Part shown: in pieces, positions 29,160 to 41,131 of the stretch
Layout: the number at the start of each line of letters is the position of its first letter
Numbering within the stretch: the stretch's first letter is position 1
Assembly: GCA_030278955.1 (NCBI GenBank)
Contig: JAOANR010000015.1
Location: forward strand, 15,547,917-15,611,916
Direction: 5' to 3'
DNA from: Hygrophila difformis
Taxonomy: Eukaryota > Streptophyta > Magnoliopsida > Lamiales > Acanthaceae
DNA: 64,000 nucleotides
Made by a program: the position numbers and the translations under genes
Notes under the pieces: model-generated
What the model was told of the DNA's origin: nothing
Seen by the model: only the letters and a program-made list of their open reading frames with translations
Database searches by the model: none

Positions 29160-31420
29160 CTACACAATCAACGACACGGCAAACTGTCCAAATGCGATTT
29201 CTGGTTAAAGGAAGTAGCATTTCAGTATCCGCTGATGGAGTTTCAGTGGATCCGGCAAAAGTTTCTGCCGTAACTGAATGGGCAACCCCAAAGAGCCCAA
29301 CTGAGATAAGGAGTTTCCTTGGATTAGCCGGGTACTATAGACGGTTCGTGAAGGATCTTTCAATAATCGCACGACCTTTAACCCAGACACTGAAGAAGGG
29401 AGTAAAATACGAGTGGGCATAGGCATGTGAGACAGTGTTTCAAGAGCTGAAGAAACGACTCACAACCACACCCGTATTGACACTACCATCAGAGAATGGA
29501 GACTTCGAAGTTTATAGCGATGCTTCGAAGGAAGGTCTAGGTTGCGTCATGATGCAAGACTCGAGAGTCGTAGCATATGCATCACGCCAGCTAAAACCTC
29601 ACAAGGAGAATTACCCGACACACGACCTGGAGTTGGCAGCGGTCGTTTTTGCTCTAAAGATATTGAGACATTATCTTTACGGGCGAAAATGTCGAATGTT
29701 TACCGACCACAAGAGCTTGAAGCATATATTCACTCAGAAGGAGTTGAATTTGAGACAGCGAAGGTGGTTGGAACTTATTAAGGACTACGATTTGGAGATA
29801 TCCTACCACGAGGGAAAGGAGAATGTGGTAGCCGATGCACTAAGCCGGAAAACCCAACACGTGACAAACTCGTTGGTAATTCCGCCGACATTGTACATGG
29901 ATTTAGCGAGATTGGACGTGGAACTTGTGCATCCGGGCACAATGAGTGAAACGATCAACGCAATGGTCGTAGAAACTCCAATATTGGACGAGATTAGGCT
30001 CGCCCAACCGGGCGACGCGAAATTGGAAAAGATAAAGGGGTATATTGCCGAGGGAAAGGCAACATGATTTGTTGTCCACGAGGATGGAAGCATTCGCTTC
30101 AAAGGGAGATGGTGCGTGCCCCATAAATTTTCCGAGTTGAAGCGAAGGTTGATGGAGGAAGGCACAACACGCCATATTCGGTGCATCCCGGAGGTGACAA
30201 GCTTTACAAAGATCTAAATAAGATCTATTGGTGGCCGGGAATGAAGAAGGAAGTGGCAGACTTCGTGGCGAAATGTCTCACCTGCAAAAAGGTTAAGGCA
30301 GTGCGACATAAACCCTTAGGGTTGATGCAACCACTAGAGATTCCAAGTTGGAAGTGGGACAGCATCTCAATGGATTTTGTCTCGGGATTACCACGATCAC
30401 CTAAAGGCATGAACAAGATTTGGGTGATTGTGGATAGGCTAACGAAGACGGCCTTATTTATCCCAATGAAAGACACGTGGACTATGGACCGTCGATAATG
30501 TGGTACGACGACATGGAGTACCACATGACATCATTTCCGATAGAGACAGTAGATTTGTCTCTCACTTTTGGACGGAATTACAAAAAGCTCTCGGTACTCG
30601 AATCAAAATGAGCACCGCATTCCACCCGATGACGGATGGTCAAACCGAGAGAACAATCCAAACACTAGAAGACATGCTGAGAGCATGCGTGTTGGAATTT
30701 AAGGGAAATTGGGAATCCCATTTACCCTTAATCGAATTTTCTTATAATAATAGCTACCATGCTAGCATTGGCATGGCACCATTCGAGGCGTTGTATGGAC
30801 GAAGGTGCTGAAGCCCGTTGAGCTGGGAAGAAAATGATAAGTCTGTGGTAGTGGGACCACAACTTATCGAAGACATGGCTCAACAAATCAAGGTGATTCA
30901 AGGAAATATGAGAGCCGCTCAAGACCGTCAGAAGAGTTACGCTGACGTGAGACGACGAGACCTAGAATTTCAAGTGGGAGATAGGGTCATGCTAAAGATA
31001 TCACCCATGAAGGGGGTGATGCGCTTTGGCAAACGAGGAAAGTTGAGTCCTCGATACATAGGACCTTATGAAATTCTAGAACGAGTCGGAATTTTAGCCT
31101 ACCGACTGGCTTTACCGCCACAATTGGATCGAGTTCATAATGTTTTCCATGTTTCACAACTAAAGAAGTATGTGCCGGACCCGACACATGTATTTCAACC
31201 TGAGATAATCGAACTCGATGAGGATTTGACTTATGAAGAAATCCCAGTGCGAATTCTAGACGTTAAGGAGCGAGTAACGAGGAATAAAACCGTCAAAATG
31301 ATAAAAGTTCTTTGGTCGAACCACGAAAGTGAGACGGCAACTTGGGAGGTAGAATCCGACATGAGAGAACGCTACCCGACACTATTCCAAACCGACACCG
31401 ACACAGTTATGGGGACATAA
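29160..31420 (+). pseudogene. Chromovirus pol remnant of element B: RT end, RNase H, integrase, chromodomain
   Basis: It starts in the RT after the catalytic YxDD ([14 protein letters not shown], then [20 protein letters not shown] and [16 protein letters not shown]). RNase H follows ([41 protein letters not shown]), then the HHCC zinc site (HPGGDKLYKDL, CLTCKKVKA), the integrase core ([41 protein letters not shown]) and the GPYEILERVG region. A chromodomain-like end (about 31246-31389, VKMIKVLWSNHESETATWEV) completes it; such domains guide integration to marked chromatin. Stops at 29420, 30065, 30497 and 30809 and a frameshift near 30175 disable it. The RT palm, protease and gag are absent, so B could only have moved with help from a relative. 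Confidence 0.88.
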
Positions 31421-31651
31421 CTGCAATCTTAAGGGGGAGAGGATGTCACACCATGTATTTTTCGTGCATTTTTGTAAACAAGCAAACAAATTCAAATTGT
31501 TTTGAACTACGTTATGGCTTGATCCCTTCACCGGGTACGTAGGCAGCTTAGAAGTTTTAATTCTAAGTTCAGTCACAAAATAATAAAACAACCAAAAAGA
31601 CCTTAGCACGGGAAAAGCCGAAACACAACTTCGAGGATGAAGTTGATTCTT

Positions 31652-31664
31652 AAGGAGGGTAGAC
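31652..31664 (+). other. Polypurine tract of element B
   Basis: AAGGAGGGTAGAC directly precedes the 3' LTR start TGTAATACC. The same block is found at the - strand chromovirus fragment (60011-60030). Confidence 0.75.
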
Positions 31665-34224
31665 TGTAATACCCGGGAATTTTCCAACAATAAATAAATA
31701 AATACAACAAATAAATAAATGAAGGTAAGGAAATGAGAAATGAAATTTAACTTAAAAAGGAATTAAAGGAATTTAATCAAATAAAAGGAATTAAATAAAG
31801 ATAAATAAATTGTTACACGGGAACCCGACACCAATGGACTCGAAAACTCGAGTCCAAACATAAATTTAGATCCGAGGGAAATGACGATACGGAATAGGAA
31901 CCCGAAGATGGCCCGGAAATCGGAATCCGGGAGCATAGAGGGATAGAAGTCCGAAACAGAGGAGGAAAAGCACGACGGATCGCACGACCCGCCCGGACCA
32001 AAGTCCAGGCGTGAGCCGCGCAGTGGCCGCGCGCTGTTTGGCTTGGGGGCGCGCCAACCCCGCATCAGCAGGCAGATACGCCCGTTGCGAGATTCTCTCG
32101 CCCGAATCCGGATTTTCCGAGTTCGGTTGATCCCCTGGCAGCTCAAGACTCAGTGGAACAGACCTTGGACGTCCCCTAGGTCTTGTCCTCTATAAATAAC
32201 CCTCTCAAATAACCCTAAACCCCTTTTCAAAACCCTACAATACTCTCTATACACAAAATCGTAATCCCAGAGTCATCGGAGGCACCAAAACCGAGCCAGA
32301 GACTGTTTCGATGAAGTCGGAAGTCTTCCAACGTCGTGGTAAGTCTGATCCATTCATCCATCCTGTTTTTTATTCAAAAACGAAACCCTAACTTAGTCTT
32401 TTTCTTTCCTACACCCCGAATCGGATCTAGAACGAAGAACCCGACGAACCGAGGAGATAAAAGGTGGACTGGAAGCCAGCCTCTGAAATCGACGTTCCCG
32501 GACGACTGGAAATCTGTAAGTTGACACTTACATGGTTTTGGGAGTAATTAAAACACTTAAATCTAAAAGTTTAATCAAGAATTTCGAAAATCTGTGAACG
32601 TGAGATTTTTACCGACGCAACGACTTTGCACGATTTTTCCGAACCCCTAAAATTCTTCGAACGAGAAAACATAAAACGAAAAACGTTCTTAAGACTTAGA
32701 TCTATCTTCTGTAAAATTTTCGGAATTTTTAATGATGTTTTGATATCTGAAATTGACCCCAAACCGAACTATTTTGAAATCGAATCTTGAAATCTTGGCA
32801 CAACGTAGGTCTGAACTTGTAGGCGTTTTTTTTACTAGGGTTCTAGGCCGATTTAAATCTTTAGCCAAACATGAAAGTTGTATATAATTGTCTTAAGAAG
32901 GTCTCTGTGAAATTTTATTAAATTTGGATTTGAATTGCTATGGTAGATCTCGAAATTTTGAAACTGCTGTACATGAAATTTGGATAGATTAATGATATGA
33001 CAAACATTGATGTTTTTGACCTATTTCTGTAACTCGGATCGAAAAAGTTAAAACACGAAAGTTGTTTATCTCTGTGTTTCCGAGTCAGTGCTGAACTTTC
33101 GGAATTTTTGGACTTAAATCTGATTTTAAATTAATTTTAGAGTAAACAGCGTTTTACCGGAGTCAAATCTTGAAATCTTCTTGAAACGATGAAATTAGCC
33201 TTTAAGGTTGAAACGAGTCGAAATCTCTTTTTAAACAAATTAAGTGAAATCAGAATTTTCGAAATACATCCCCTTACAAACTTGATAAAATAAATTAGGG
33301 GCGAATGCTCTGCAGGGTGCCCCCTAACTGCTTCACTTCGTGCCTTTATGGACGATGGTGACCCCGGGCGAAAATTGAGATATGATATTGCCAAAACGGC
33401 AAGAGATATAGGGCCTACACTCTCGAGAATATCCACATGGATTTCCTGAGGCTCCGGAGTGGTACTGGGTATGGCGGATACGGTTGCGGCCGCCGGGCTA
33501 CTGGCTAAACTTGTCGAGATTGCGGTGCAATCGTGAAATACTTGAAATTACTAAATCTGGGATGTAATGAGGAAATTAAATTAAATTAAATTATTTATCG
33601 TTGTCCAATTAAATTATTTAAATGCTTTATTTAAATTAGTTATGGTCCTTATTTTAAATGATGTGAAATGTGTTGTTAAATAGGGCCATGAATTAAATTA
33701 TGCAAATTGGATGGTTAGTTAAATTAAATTGAGTTGCTTATGATATATTATTGTCATGTTTTTATGTAAATATTAAATTAATGGCTTTTAAACCCTACGA
33801 TCATGCATGTGTTAACTTACTCAGCAAGTTGTGCTGACCAAACCGTTTATTTTTCCTTTTCCTTACAGAGTATGTGAAATGAACATGAGCACGTTCATGC
33901 ATGGGGGAATTATATTTTGGGAAACTTTATTTTCAAATTCTTGCATTAGACTATAGAATAACGGGTCTGTTTAACCCGTGTTTTGACCATGTCGGTCCTA
34001 TTTACATTTCCGCTGCAATATTATACTTAAGTAATATTTCCGCTGCATTATGATATTACTATTTTCGAATTTATATTGTATGGGCTGTTTGCAAATGTTT
34101 TAAATATTTTAAATACTGAAATACCTAGCCTTGCATCTCTTTAGTAAGCTGGAGAAACCGTGTCTTACTAGGGAGGTGTGGCGGTGACATCCCGACCTGG
34201 GTGATCAAAAACCGGGGTGTTACA
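31665..34224 (+). repeat. Element B 3' LTR (2560 bp)
   Basis: Starts TGTAATACCCGGG and ends GGTGTTACA. The TATA box TATAAATA is at 32191-32198. It is uninterrupted and shows the unoccupied target site of element C at 32051-32055 (CAACC). Confidence 0.92.
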
Positions 34225-34229
34225 CTTTC
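34225..34229. repeat. Target-site duplication of element B, right copy (CTTTC)
   Basis: Pairs with CTTTT at 3054-3058 with one difference. The F-box 2 reading frame continues from here. Confidence 0.65.
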
Positions 34230-34469
34230 AGAATGGGAAGTTGTACCAAATCCTTTTCTAGGACAGAATAAGAGAGAATTTTGTGATTTTGATGTACACG
34301 AATGGAAGTCATACATGGGCCGCCATACTTCAACTATGTAGCCGATCAGATCATTTTCCTATGTTGCGATGCTACGAGGGCAGTAGCAGATTTCAGGGTG
34401 ATGGCTAGAGAAGTCTTTTATAACCATAATTCTACTGGAGACTTCTTGGATGAAGAAGGAGAAGAATGA
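34225..34469 (+). pseudogene. F-box-like gene 2 of element A, 3' part
   Basis: This resumes the frame interrupted at 3058 and carries the family motif PNPFLGQNKREFCDF, which matches FLGQKHRDYC in F-box 1 and FQGQPKKRFC in F-box 4. The first frame stops at 34339-34341. The family's C-terminal Cys motif (FLCCDATRAVADFRV) and acidic tail (LDEEGEE) lie in another frame ending at 34467-34469, so a frameshift lies near 34320-34345. This reading across the insertion is the main proof that element B landed inside an F-box gene. Confidence 0.65.
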
Positions 34470-34662
34470 TATTTTTGATGAGCTTTCTCAGTATTATTCT
34501 AGTACTATGCCTAATTTTGATTAATGGTCTAAGTTTGCTGTATTTTTGTAAAGCAGTATGGCAGGATTAATAAATTTGATCCTCAACATGTTAGTATCCT
34601 TTTTAATAAAAGTTTTTCCCCTGAATTCTGAGTTCATTTCTTTTCTTAAACAGAAATGATAG

Positions 34663-35386
34663 AATTCACAACTCTTGGGAACTCAGATAACTGAATTGCC
34701 TAATGAGCTGCTGGGAGACATCATGTCAAGATTGGGAAAAATCAGTGTGATAGAACTTTTTAGAGTTTCAGAGATTTCTCCTATATTTTATCAAGCAAGC
34801 AAATCACCTCTTGTGTATAAGAGAGTGAATCTGGAATCATGTATGAGATGGAGGGAGAATGTTTACCCTGACAATCAGAGAAGATTCATCAATGAGTGCC
34901 AGAGTGCAGGGAACTACATGTTTAATCTTGAACCTGCACTCGTACCATTTGTTGATAATCGGGACGAGAAGAGAGCCTATGAACTTCTCAAACCTGGTTT
35001 AGATGATAAACATCCACCCACCATTCTCTTAAGAAGTTTGCTTCTCTTGTCAAAACAAAATGATGAGCTGAACGAAGAGGGACTGAAATTGATCAAATCA
35101 GTAGCCTTAAATGTGTTAGATGTAGTTTTCATTAAGATTCATGTATTCCATTGGCTGCTCCACTGTGTAAAAATTCCAAATCCCTTCCAAGATCAAGAAG
35201 GAAGGAGCTTTTTGCAAGGATCATTCACTGCTCGAACGTGCATTTTTACCACCACATGTCAGAATGGACTGCATCCCCTGTCAATTCTATGACATAGTTT
35301 GACAGTTCAGGTTATTTTGTGATGAAGTTGTTCCTGATGAAGTAATGTGGAGTGATTCTGATAATGAGGAAATCAACAATCTTTAA
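34663..35386 (+). pseudogene. F-box-like gene 3 of element A
   Basis: The frame is open from 34663, with stops immediately before it, and the first start-like codon is TTG at 34675, so an ATG would have to come from an upstream exon. The F-box reads ITELPNELLGDIMSRLGK. The family middle follows (GNYMFNLEPALVPF, RAYELLKPGLDDKHPPTILL, then EEGLKLIKSV). The first frame stops at 35292. The Cys motif (DCIPCQF) and acidic tail (WSDSDNEEINNL, stop 35384-35386) lie in another frame with an additional TGA, so there is at least one frameshift near 35270. A T-rich tract ending TTAAACAG at 34653 could be a splice acceptor. It follows F-box 2 closely and is the third of four tandem relatives. Confidence 0.65.
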
Positions 35387-35590
35387 GTAGCCTAATATCA
35401 CTTAGATAGGAGGATTAGTCTGATACAATTTTGTACTCTTTTGGAGATTTTGGATTGTAAATCCTTCTGGAATTACTTGCTGATATATTACTGTTTTGCT
35501 TGTTGTTTTACAACTTTTGCATTTTCATTCTTTGCACCTCATTAGTTTAATCCAAGTGCATTATCCTTTTCAATATTACTCAGTTTTTAA

Positions 35591-36331
35591 ATTGGAAGTT
35601 CCTCTAAGAGTCCAAGAATTTCATCACAAAAATCTGGATCAGAGGCCACTCAGATCACAGATCTACCATATGAGTTTCTTGGAAATATCCTGTCGAGGTT
35701 GGCATTTGATCATCTTGAGACTGTTTTCAACTGCAAACTAGTCTGCAAGGAATTAGATGAAGCCACCCACCATCCTTTAGTCTTGAAGAGGGCTACTCTT
35801 GAAGAATACTCTGCGTGGGGATGGGCAACTCTCGAGGAAACACAGATAGATTTCATTGAAAGCTGCAGGAATGCAGGGAATTGGATGTACCAATTACAAG
35901 AGGCATTGCGTTTGTTTGTCCGAGTTAAGAATGAACAAGCAGCATTTGATCTCTTGAAGCCTGCAATTACTGATAATCATCCCCCATCCATTTACATAAA
36001 AGCACTTATGCTTTTGAGTAAGGATGAAGCTGAAGAGCATGAGAAAGGAATTTGGCTTTTTGCTACTCTTTGTAAGAATAGACGAAGGCTCAAAGATCTC
36101 CAGCTCCAAGTCAGAGGATGGCTATCAAATCAGAATGAATTTCTTTCACCTTTCCAAGGACAGCCCAAGAAAAGATTTTGCAATTATAGGAACTATTATG
36201 ATAACAATCATAGTCCTTCAAGGAATTTTTATGGGGTTACCTCAATTTACTGTATGAGGTATCTAGTCTCTGAGCATTGTAATATGTTTGTCAGATTTGG
36301 CTTTGATGAAGAAATTCCTCCTCTTCTTTGA
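35591..36331 (+). CDS. F-box-like gene 4 of element A, open throughout but without ATG
   Basis: An uninterrupted frame of 246 codons runs to the stop ending at 36331. The F-box is ITDLPYEFLGNILSRLAFDHL, about residues 21-41. Then come the family's GNWMYQLQEALRLF, AAFDLLKPAITDNHPPSIYIK and EEHEKGIWLF segments, the FQGQPKKRFCNY motif and a C-terminus ending DEEIPPLL. No ATG precedes the F-box, as in genes 2, 3 and the element C gene, which argues for a shared upstream exon joined by splicing. The Cys motif is reduced to one Cys (SIYCMRYL). It is the best-preserved F-box ORF of element A. SCF adaptor function is inferred from the motif only. Confidence 0.66.
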   Translation: MGSSSKSPRISSQKSGSEATQITDLPYEFLGNILSRLAFDHLETVFNCKLVCKELDEATHHPLVLKRATLEEYSAWGWATLEETQIDFIESCRNAGNWMYQLQEALRLFVRVKNEQAAFDLLKPAITDNHPPSIYIKALMLLSKDEAEEHEKGIWLFATLCKNRRRLKDLQLQVRGWLSNQNEFLSPFQGQPKKRFCNYRNYYDNNHSPSRNFYGVTSIYCMRYLVSEHCNMFVRFGFDEEIPPLL

Positions 36332-36481
36332 TTAACAAATTGGAGTCATAAGACCCATCGTGCGTTGTAATTTCCTAATATTTGCAAGAATCTGATTAAT
36401 GATGTTTTGGCAGTCTGTTGTGTTTTGTTCACACTATGTTTCTATTCTTCTGGTATTTTTGCTTTCCTTTAAGCAGATTTA

Positions 36482-36540
36482 ATCAACATTTAAATTTTCA
36501 CATTTAGAGCAAATCTCTAAATGTGAGTATGGTGATATCA
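36482..36540 (+). repeat. Internal head-to-head polypurine/LTR-start junction in element A
   Basis: ATCAACATTTAAATTTTCACATTTAGAG (given only as position 36482-36509) is an altered inverse of CTCTAAATGTGAGTATGG + TGATATCA (36515-36540). The central 12-bp stem TCACATTTAGAG / CTCTAAATGTGA (36498-36509, 36515-36526) is perfect with a 5-nt loop. It matches the structures at 10396-10440 and 12271-12309 in element C. Confidence 0.65.
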
Positions 36541-36614
36541 TGCAAAAAATTAAGTACAGAGAAGGAAGAATTCATATTATGTTTTCTCTTCACACTCTCT
36601 CATTTAAAATAAAA

Positions 36615-36632
36615 CTCAAAATGTGAGGATGG
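36615..36632 (+). repeat. Second internal polypurine-tract copy in element A
   Basis: CTCAAAATGTGAGGATGG followed by TGACACC. It differs from the true tract at 41150-41167 only near its 5' end and lies 48 bp before the ATG of the long ORF at 36681. Confidence 0.6.
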
Positions 36633-36680
36633 TGACACCGATTTAATCAGTCTACCTTATCTCTTTTTAAAGGATTCATA

Positions 36681-39600
36681 AGATGACTTTCGAAGAACTT
36701 CAAGCTCGAGGTGTCGAATCAGACAAGAAAGAACAATCATTTTTGAGAATGAAGAGAACAGAAAGATGGTGAAGGACATTCAGAAAGGCTGTGGATGGTT
36801 AGGAATGGAAATTTCACCTTCAACCTTTTATGTCAACCCGCTGATGATTCAACATATACCTGATAAGGAGAAGGAATCATTGATGATTGATCTTGAAGAA
36901 GCATTCTGGATTAAGATGAGTCATTTTTGGGAAGATCAGATGATCAATCTTATTAATGACAAACATCTCCCTAAAGATATCAGACTTGAGAGACTTTTAG
37001 AAAGGGAGAAGAAATGTATGGCTGAATGGAACCAAGAATGCTATTGAATAATCAACCCGGAGGATCAAACAGGATTGGAGTTGGATTATTTTGACCCTCA
37101 ACCATTGCCTAAGTACGTGAAAAGACTCACCAAATATTTGCTGTAAACTCCAGGAAATCCGTGATGCCCGAGTATATGATCCACAACAGGCACTTCCAGC
37201 ATACATGCCAGCATTCTTGAATAAGAAGGGCCCTGTTGAACAGAATTTCTTGACAAACTTGGCATTGGATAGGATCATTGATGCACGGATTAATCTGAGA
37301 CATGCCCTTGAGCCTCATTTTCAGAAAGGCAAACAAGGCAAGATGGAATGGAGTAAGGTTCTTACGACTATCCAAGAAGCTAGGAATAGCTGGATAAGGT
37401 ATATGAATGAGTGGGCTAAGGGGGAAAATCTTAGGAGAAGAATCCTTAGGCCAGGGTTGGAGAAAAAAGCTGATGAAGAGTTTCCACTAGAAAATTTTGC
37501 TGATTTAATGCCTGAACAACAGGCATGGGTTAAGGATGCTGAAGGAAGAGAAGCTGAGAGAACAGGGAAAAACAGGAAGCAAAGATCAGATGCAAAGCAA
37601 ACACCACAAAACATAGTCAAGAATATTTTCAGAGAGTCTGTCATTAATGAAGGTTTGGAACCTACAAAGAATTTTAGGAAGATTTCAGCCACAAGGATAA
37701 CACCAGCTGATGCAGATTTTCTTGTTAAAGATAGACCACATAAGATCATGAAGAGATTACCCCCACCTCTCCAGCAAGAAGTTCATGGACTTGTTCAGGA
37801 GAGAAAGAAGGAATTCATTGAGAAGTATATTAGATATGACAGTATATGCAGAGAAAACGCATACAAGGAACATAGAGCCTATACTGATCAGACACAAGGA
37901 AAGATCCAGCAGATAATCATTGATGATTGGGATGCTTGGAATGAGAAATATCTGAATAGAAAGGGGATGAATATGATGCTGAAAGGTTTAGGTAAAAACT
38001 TTTATATCAAGAAAAATGATTCTGATGAGGATAGTACAGATGATGAACAAAGACTTGAGAAGATGCGAGTAGTGGATGAAGTTATAACTGTTGTAGGAGA
38101 AGGGAATGAAGAAAATAATGAACCCCATCCGATTTTGCAAGACAGTGTTAAACACTATTATGCAAGCAGGCGAAAGGAAAAGCATGAATTCGAAGAATTT
38201 ATGAAAACTCAAGAGAAAAAGGGTAAAAGGAAAATGTCTACCAAGAAGAGGAAGTCACATATTCTGAGTTCAAGCTCTTCAGAAGAAGCACCTCCAACTA
38301 AGAAAAGGACTGGAAGCAAGGTGGAGAAATACAAGTCTGAGAAGATTAGCAAATCTTCAAAGAAGATGAAGAATAAAGATGAATTAACAATTAAAGAAGT
38401 TTTGGAGTTGAAAAGAGGAACTCCACAATCAGAACATGTTCAGGAGGAAAATGTAGAACCAGCTCACGAAGGAAATCAATCAGAGGGTGAACAAAATGAA
38501 GATGCTGAAAATGATCAGGAAGAAGCACAAGAATCTGGAGGAAGCGAATCAGATACTTCTGAGGGATCTTCACCTGGGAAAAAAGCTCCAGAGCTTATGC
38601 CTTTGCGTTATTGGGGAAAGAATAGCCCAAAAGTGAGATTGTCAATTCCTGATAGCATTGAGAAAAGGACTGAATTCACCGAGGAGGAAATCAAGGTGAA
38701 GTTCAATGGAAGAGAGGAAGCACTAGAGAATTACTTGGGAATGTCTAAGATGGTTGTTCCAGACAAAGGATTTCATCCTAAGTACCTGAGTCATAAGTGT
38801 ATTAACTACTGGAGAAGGATCAATGAGTGGGATACCTTCATGAGGCATAACAACAAATGTGGTTATGTGGAGTTGGCCAGGGAATTCTATGCTAATTTTG
38901 ATGTAGAGGCTGAAACAACCTGGATCAGGGGTAAAACAGTGCAGGTCACTGTGGAGACTCTGAATGATTTGATACAGGCACCTCTACTGGAACAACCAGA
39001 AGTCAGATCTGAGATTCTCTTAAGGAAAAAGACTCAGGAGAATAAGCTTACTGATGCTAGAAAAATGGCATTAGGATTTTGTTCAACACACAGAGGAACT
39101 GAGCTGAATAAGATTCCACTGAAGAATTTGAAACTTGAGTATCTGCCAACACTTGATTTCTATTACTCAAAGCTTAGACCCACTACTAATTTCCAAGGGC
39201 CTTCTGCTGGAACTTTTGAAGGATTTGCTCTATTATGGTCAGGAAGAAAGTATATTGCTGCACATCATGTACTTAGTGTCATCAAGTCAAGAGTTGGGGA
39301 AGACGCAGTATTAGCTTATCCAAATCTAATCCGAAGGCTCTGTGACACCATTCTTAGCAGAGATTATAAAGATAGACCCTCCTATTCCTTTGCCAGAAGA
39401 CACCTTAAGGGGAGAATTGGTCTATCAAATGCCGGATCTGGAGGAACAAACCTCTGAAGGTTCAGGATCAAAGGTACCATCACCTAAGATCAGACAACCC
39501 AAACTTCTTTCAAGATCAAAATCATCTCAGTCAAAAGCTGCGGTGAAGAGGATAAAGAAGTCAGTAGCATCTCCTGCCTTAAATGCCATTCATGAGGATG

Positions 39601-40100
39601 AGGAACTCGAAGAGACTTCTGCACCATCTCAACCTCTAAGACAACTGATGAGGAACACAGTGTCAGTGGATGAATCTCAGAATATGAGTACTTCAATTCA
39701 AAGTTTCGCACAGTCCATGGAAATGCTGGTGAAGACTATGTCAGAAGACAAGCACATACAGAGGGATATGGAACAGAAAAGGATCGAGCTTGAGCATACC
39801 AGAATTCAGACTGAAGAGAAACTCAGTAAGGAGGAGATGGACAGACTGGAAAAGATAAGGAAGGAAGAATGGGATAGGCAAGAAAGGATGAGGAGAAAGG
39901 AGATGGAAAGATTCAAAAGATTAAGGAAAGAAGAACTTGAGGAGAGAAGACAGGAACGAGAAAGGGAGATGGAGCTGAGGAGGCAGGAGCAGCAAAATAG
40001 TACAAGACTAGTAGAAATCCTTGCTAACCTGGTTTCAGACTTGAAGAAGCCACCATCAATACCACCAAAAGATCCAGGCAGTGATGCAGGTCCATCCTGA
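36681..40100 (+). pseudogene. Long plant-transposon-type protein (PF20167-like) of element A, several lesions
   Basis: About 1130 codons in pieces. ATG 36681 (MTFEELQARGVESDKK), a shift near 36740, a frame with a TGA at 37045-37047 and a TAA near 37144, then a long open frame to 39457, and after a shift near 39350-39450 a frame to 40100. The largest piece has a basic N-terminal half, a Ser/Glu-rich linker with nuclear-signal-like KKRKSH and PTKKRTGSK, and at about 38770-39010 the domain core (YWRRINEWDTFMRH, ELAREFYANFDVEAETTWIR). The end is a charged coiled coil (repeated RRKEMERFKRLRKEELEERR-type heptads). The Sirevirus ORF at 49521 and the antisense gene at 26960 share this core. Function unknown; lack of a signal peptide or membrane segment argues against an envelope protein. 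Confidence 0.62.
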
Positions 40101-41131
40101 GATCACAGGGGAGTTGCTGAAACCCTCTCTCTCTTTTGTTTATTGTTCTTCTCATTTTTCTTTTTATCATTCTCTTTGTTTCCATTTCTTTCTCAAAGCA
40201 TGAAGTTGGCTTAGGATAGAGTTAATGTGAGAGCTAATCTGTGAGATTGAATTCCAAGTTATGTTTAATCTTTAATAATTGGAACTAGAAACTCAAGTGT
40301 GGTAGAAAACTAGTAAAGAAGTAGAAGACTAGTCTAAGTGGTTGACTTTAGAATCATTCATTTTATAGACTCTGACTGCATTCAGAGCCGCTCTTGACAA
40401 CTATTGAGAGCTGTGAACCTTGAGATTGATTGATTTTATTACTGGATAAATAGTTTGAAGATTTTGTGATTGTATTGACTTTAGTGATTTGCATACCATA
40501 AACAACAACTGCACTAAAGTTAGAATAATTGATCCAATCTAGTCTCTCTTAGAAGATGAGTGTGCATATCAAGTGAAGTATGAGTCAAAGCCAAAACAAG
40601 GGAACTTTAGGAACAAACGTGGTAAAATAATGTGGATATAAGTAGCTGGCACAGCTGCCCCTCTGACTTATGAGTTGAAGAACTATAAAAGAGCAAAGTC
40701 AAGGGTACGGGAGTTGAAGTTTCATCTGCAATGTCAGGCCATGCGACTCCTCCTAATAATGTGAAACCGAGCTAATCAAAGCCACGAGAAGCCACCCCTT
40801 GATATATATATAAAAAAAAACTTATTCTTTTTGGCTAAGGATTCAGAAGCGCAAGGTATGCACATAAGTTGGATAGGATTGAGCGTGAGAAGAGAAATTT
40901 GACTAACTAAGGGGCTGAACAATAGTTCACAGAAATGCAAATCACTTTTGTTAATGCTCCTATAAAGTCTGGTAAATTAAAAGTCAAGTATGAAGCATCA
41001 ATCAGTTGAAAGAGTTGAGCTTGGAACAGTTGGAAAAGAAAAGGTAATGATCTAGGAAAAGTCTTACAATAAACACCTAACTTTAGAAGCCACAAATTGG
41101 ACTTGTTCTTTGAAACTTTATAAGTTTCTTA
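40101..41131. other. Non-coding stretch before the polypurine tract of element A
   Basis: About 1 kb of AT-rich sequence with no ORF I can support; probably the 3' untranslated part of the preceding gene. Confidence 0.5.

Larger units (their letters stand above)
3059..34224 (+). mobile_element. Element B: Tekay-like chromovirus (Ty3/gypsy), non-autonomous, 5' LTR split by element C
   Basis: The LTRs start TGTAATACC and end GGTGTTACA. The 3' LTR is 31665-34224 (2560 bp); the 5' LTR is 3059-3449 plus 23500-25668, also 2560 bp. The flanks CTTTT (3054-3058) and CTTTC (34225-34229) are a 5-bp target duplication with one change. After the 5' LTR comes a TGGTATCAGAG primer site; before the 3' LTR a GGAGGG polypurine tract. 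The roughly 6-kb interior keeps part of RT, RNase H, integrase and a chromodomain on the + strand. It lacks recognisable gag, protease and the RT catalytic core; an antisense gene occupies that space. By eye the LTRs differ by several percent, more than those of C and much more than the Sirevirus LTRs, which agrees with the nesting order. Confidence 0.88.
36332..36680. other. Spacer with polypurine-type repeats upstream of the transposon-type ORF
   Basis: No ORF. It contains the head-to-head junction at 36482-36540 and another polypurine copy at 36615-36632, each followed by TGA-initial LTR-start-like sequence. Confidence 0.6.
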
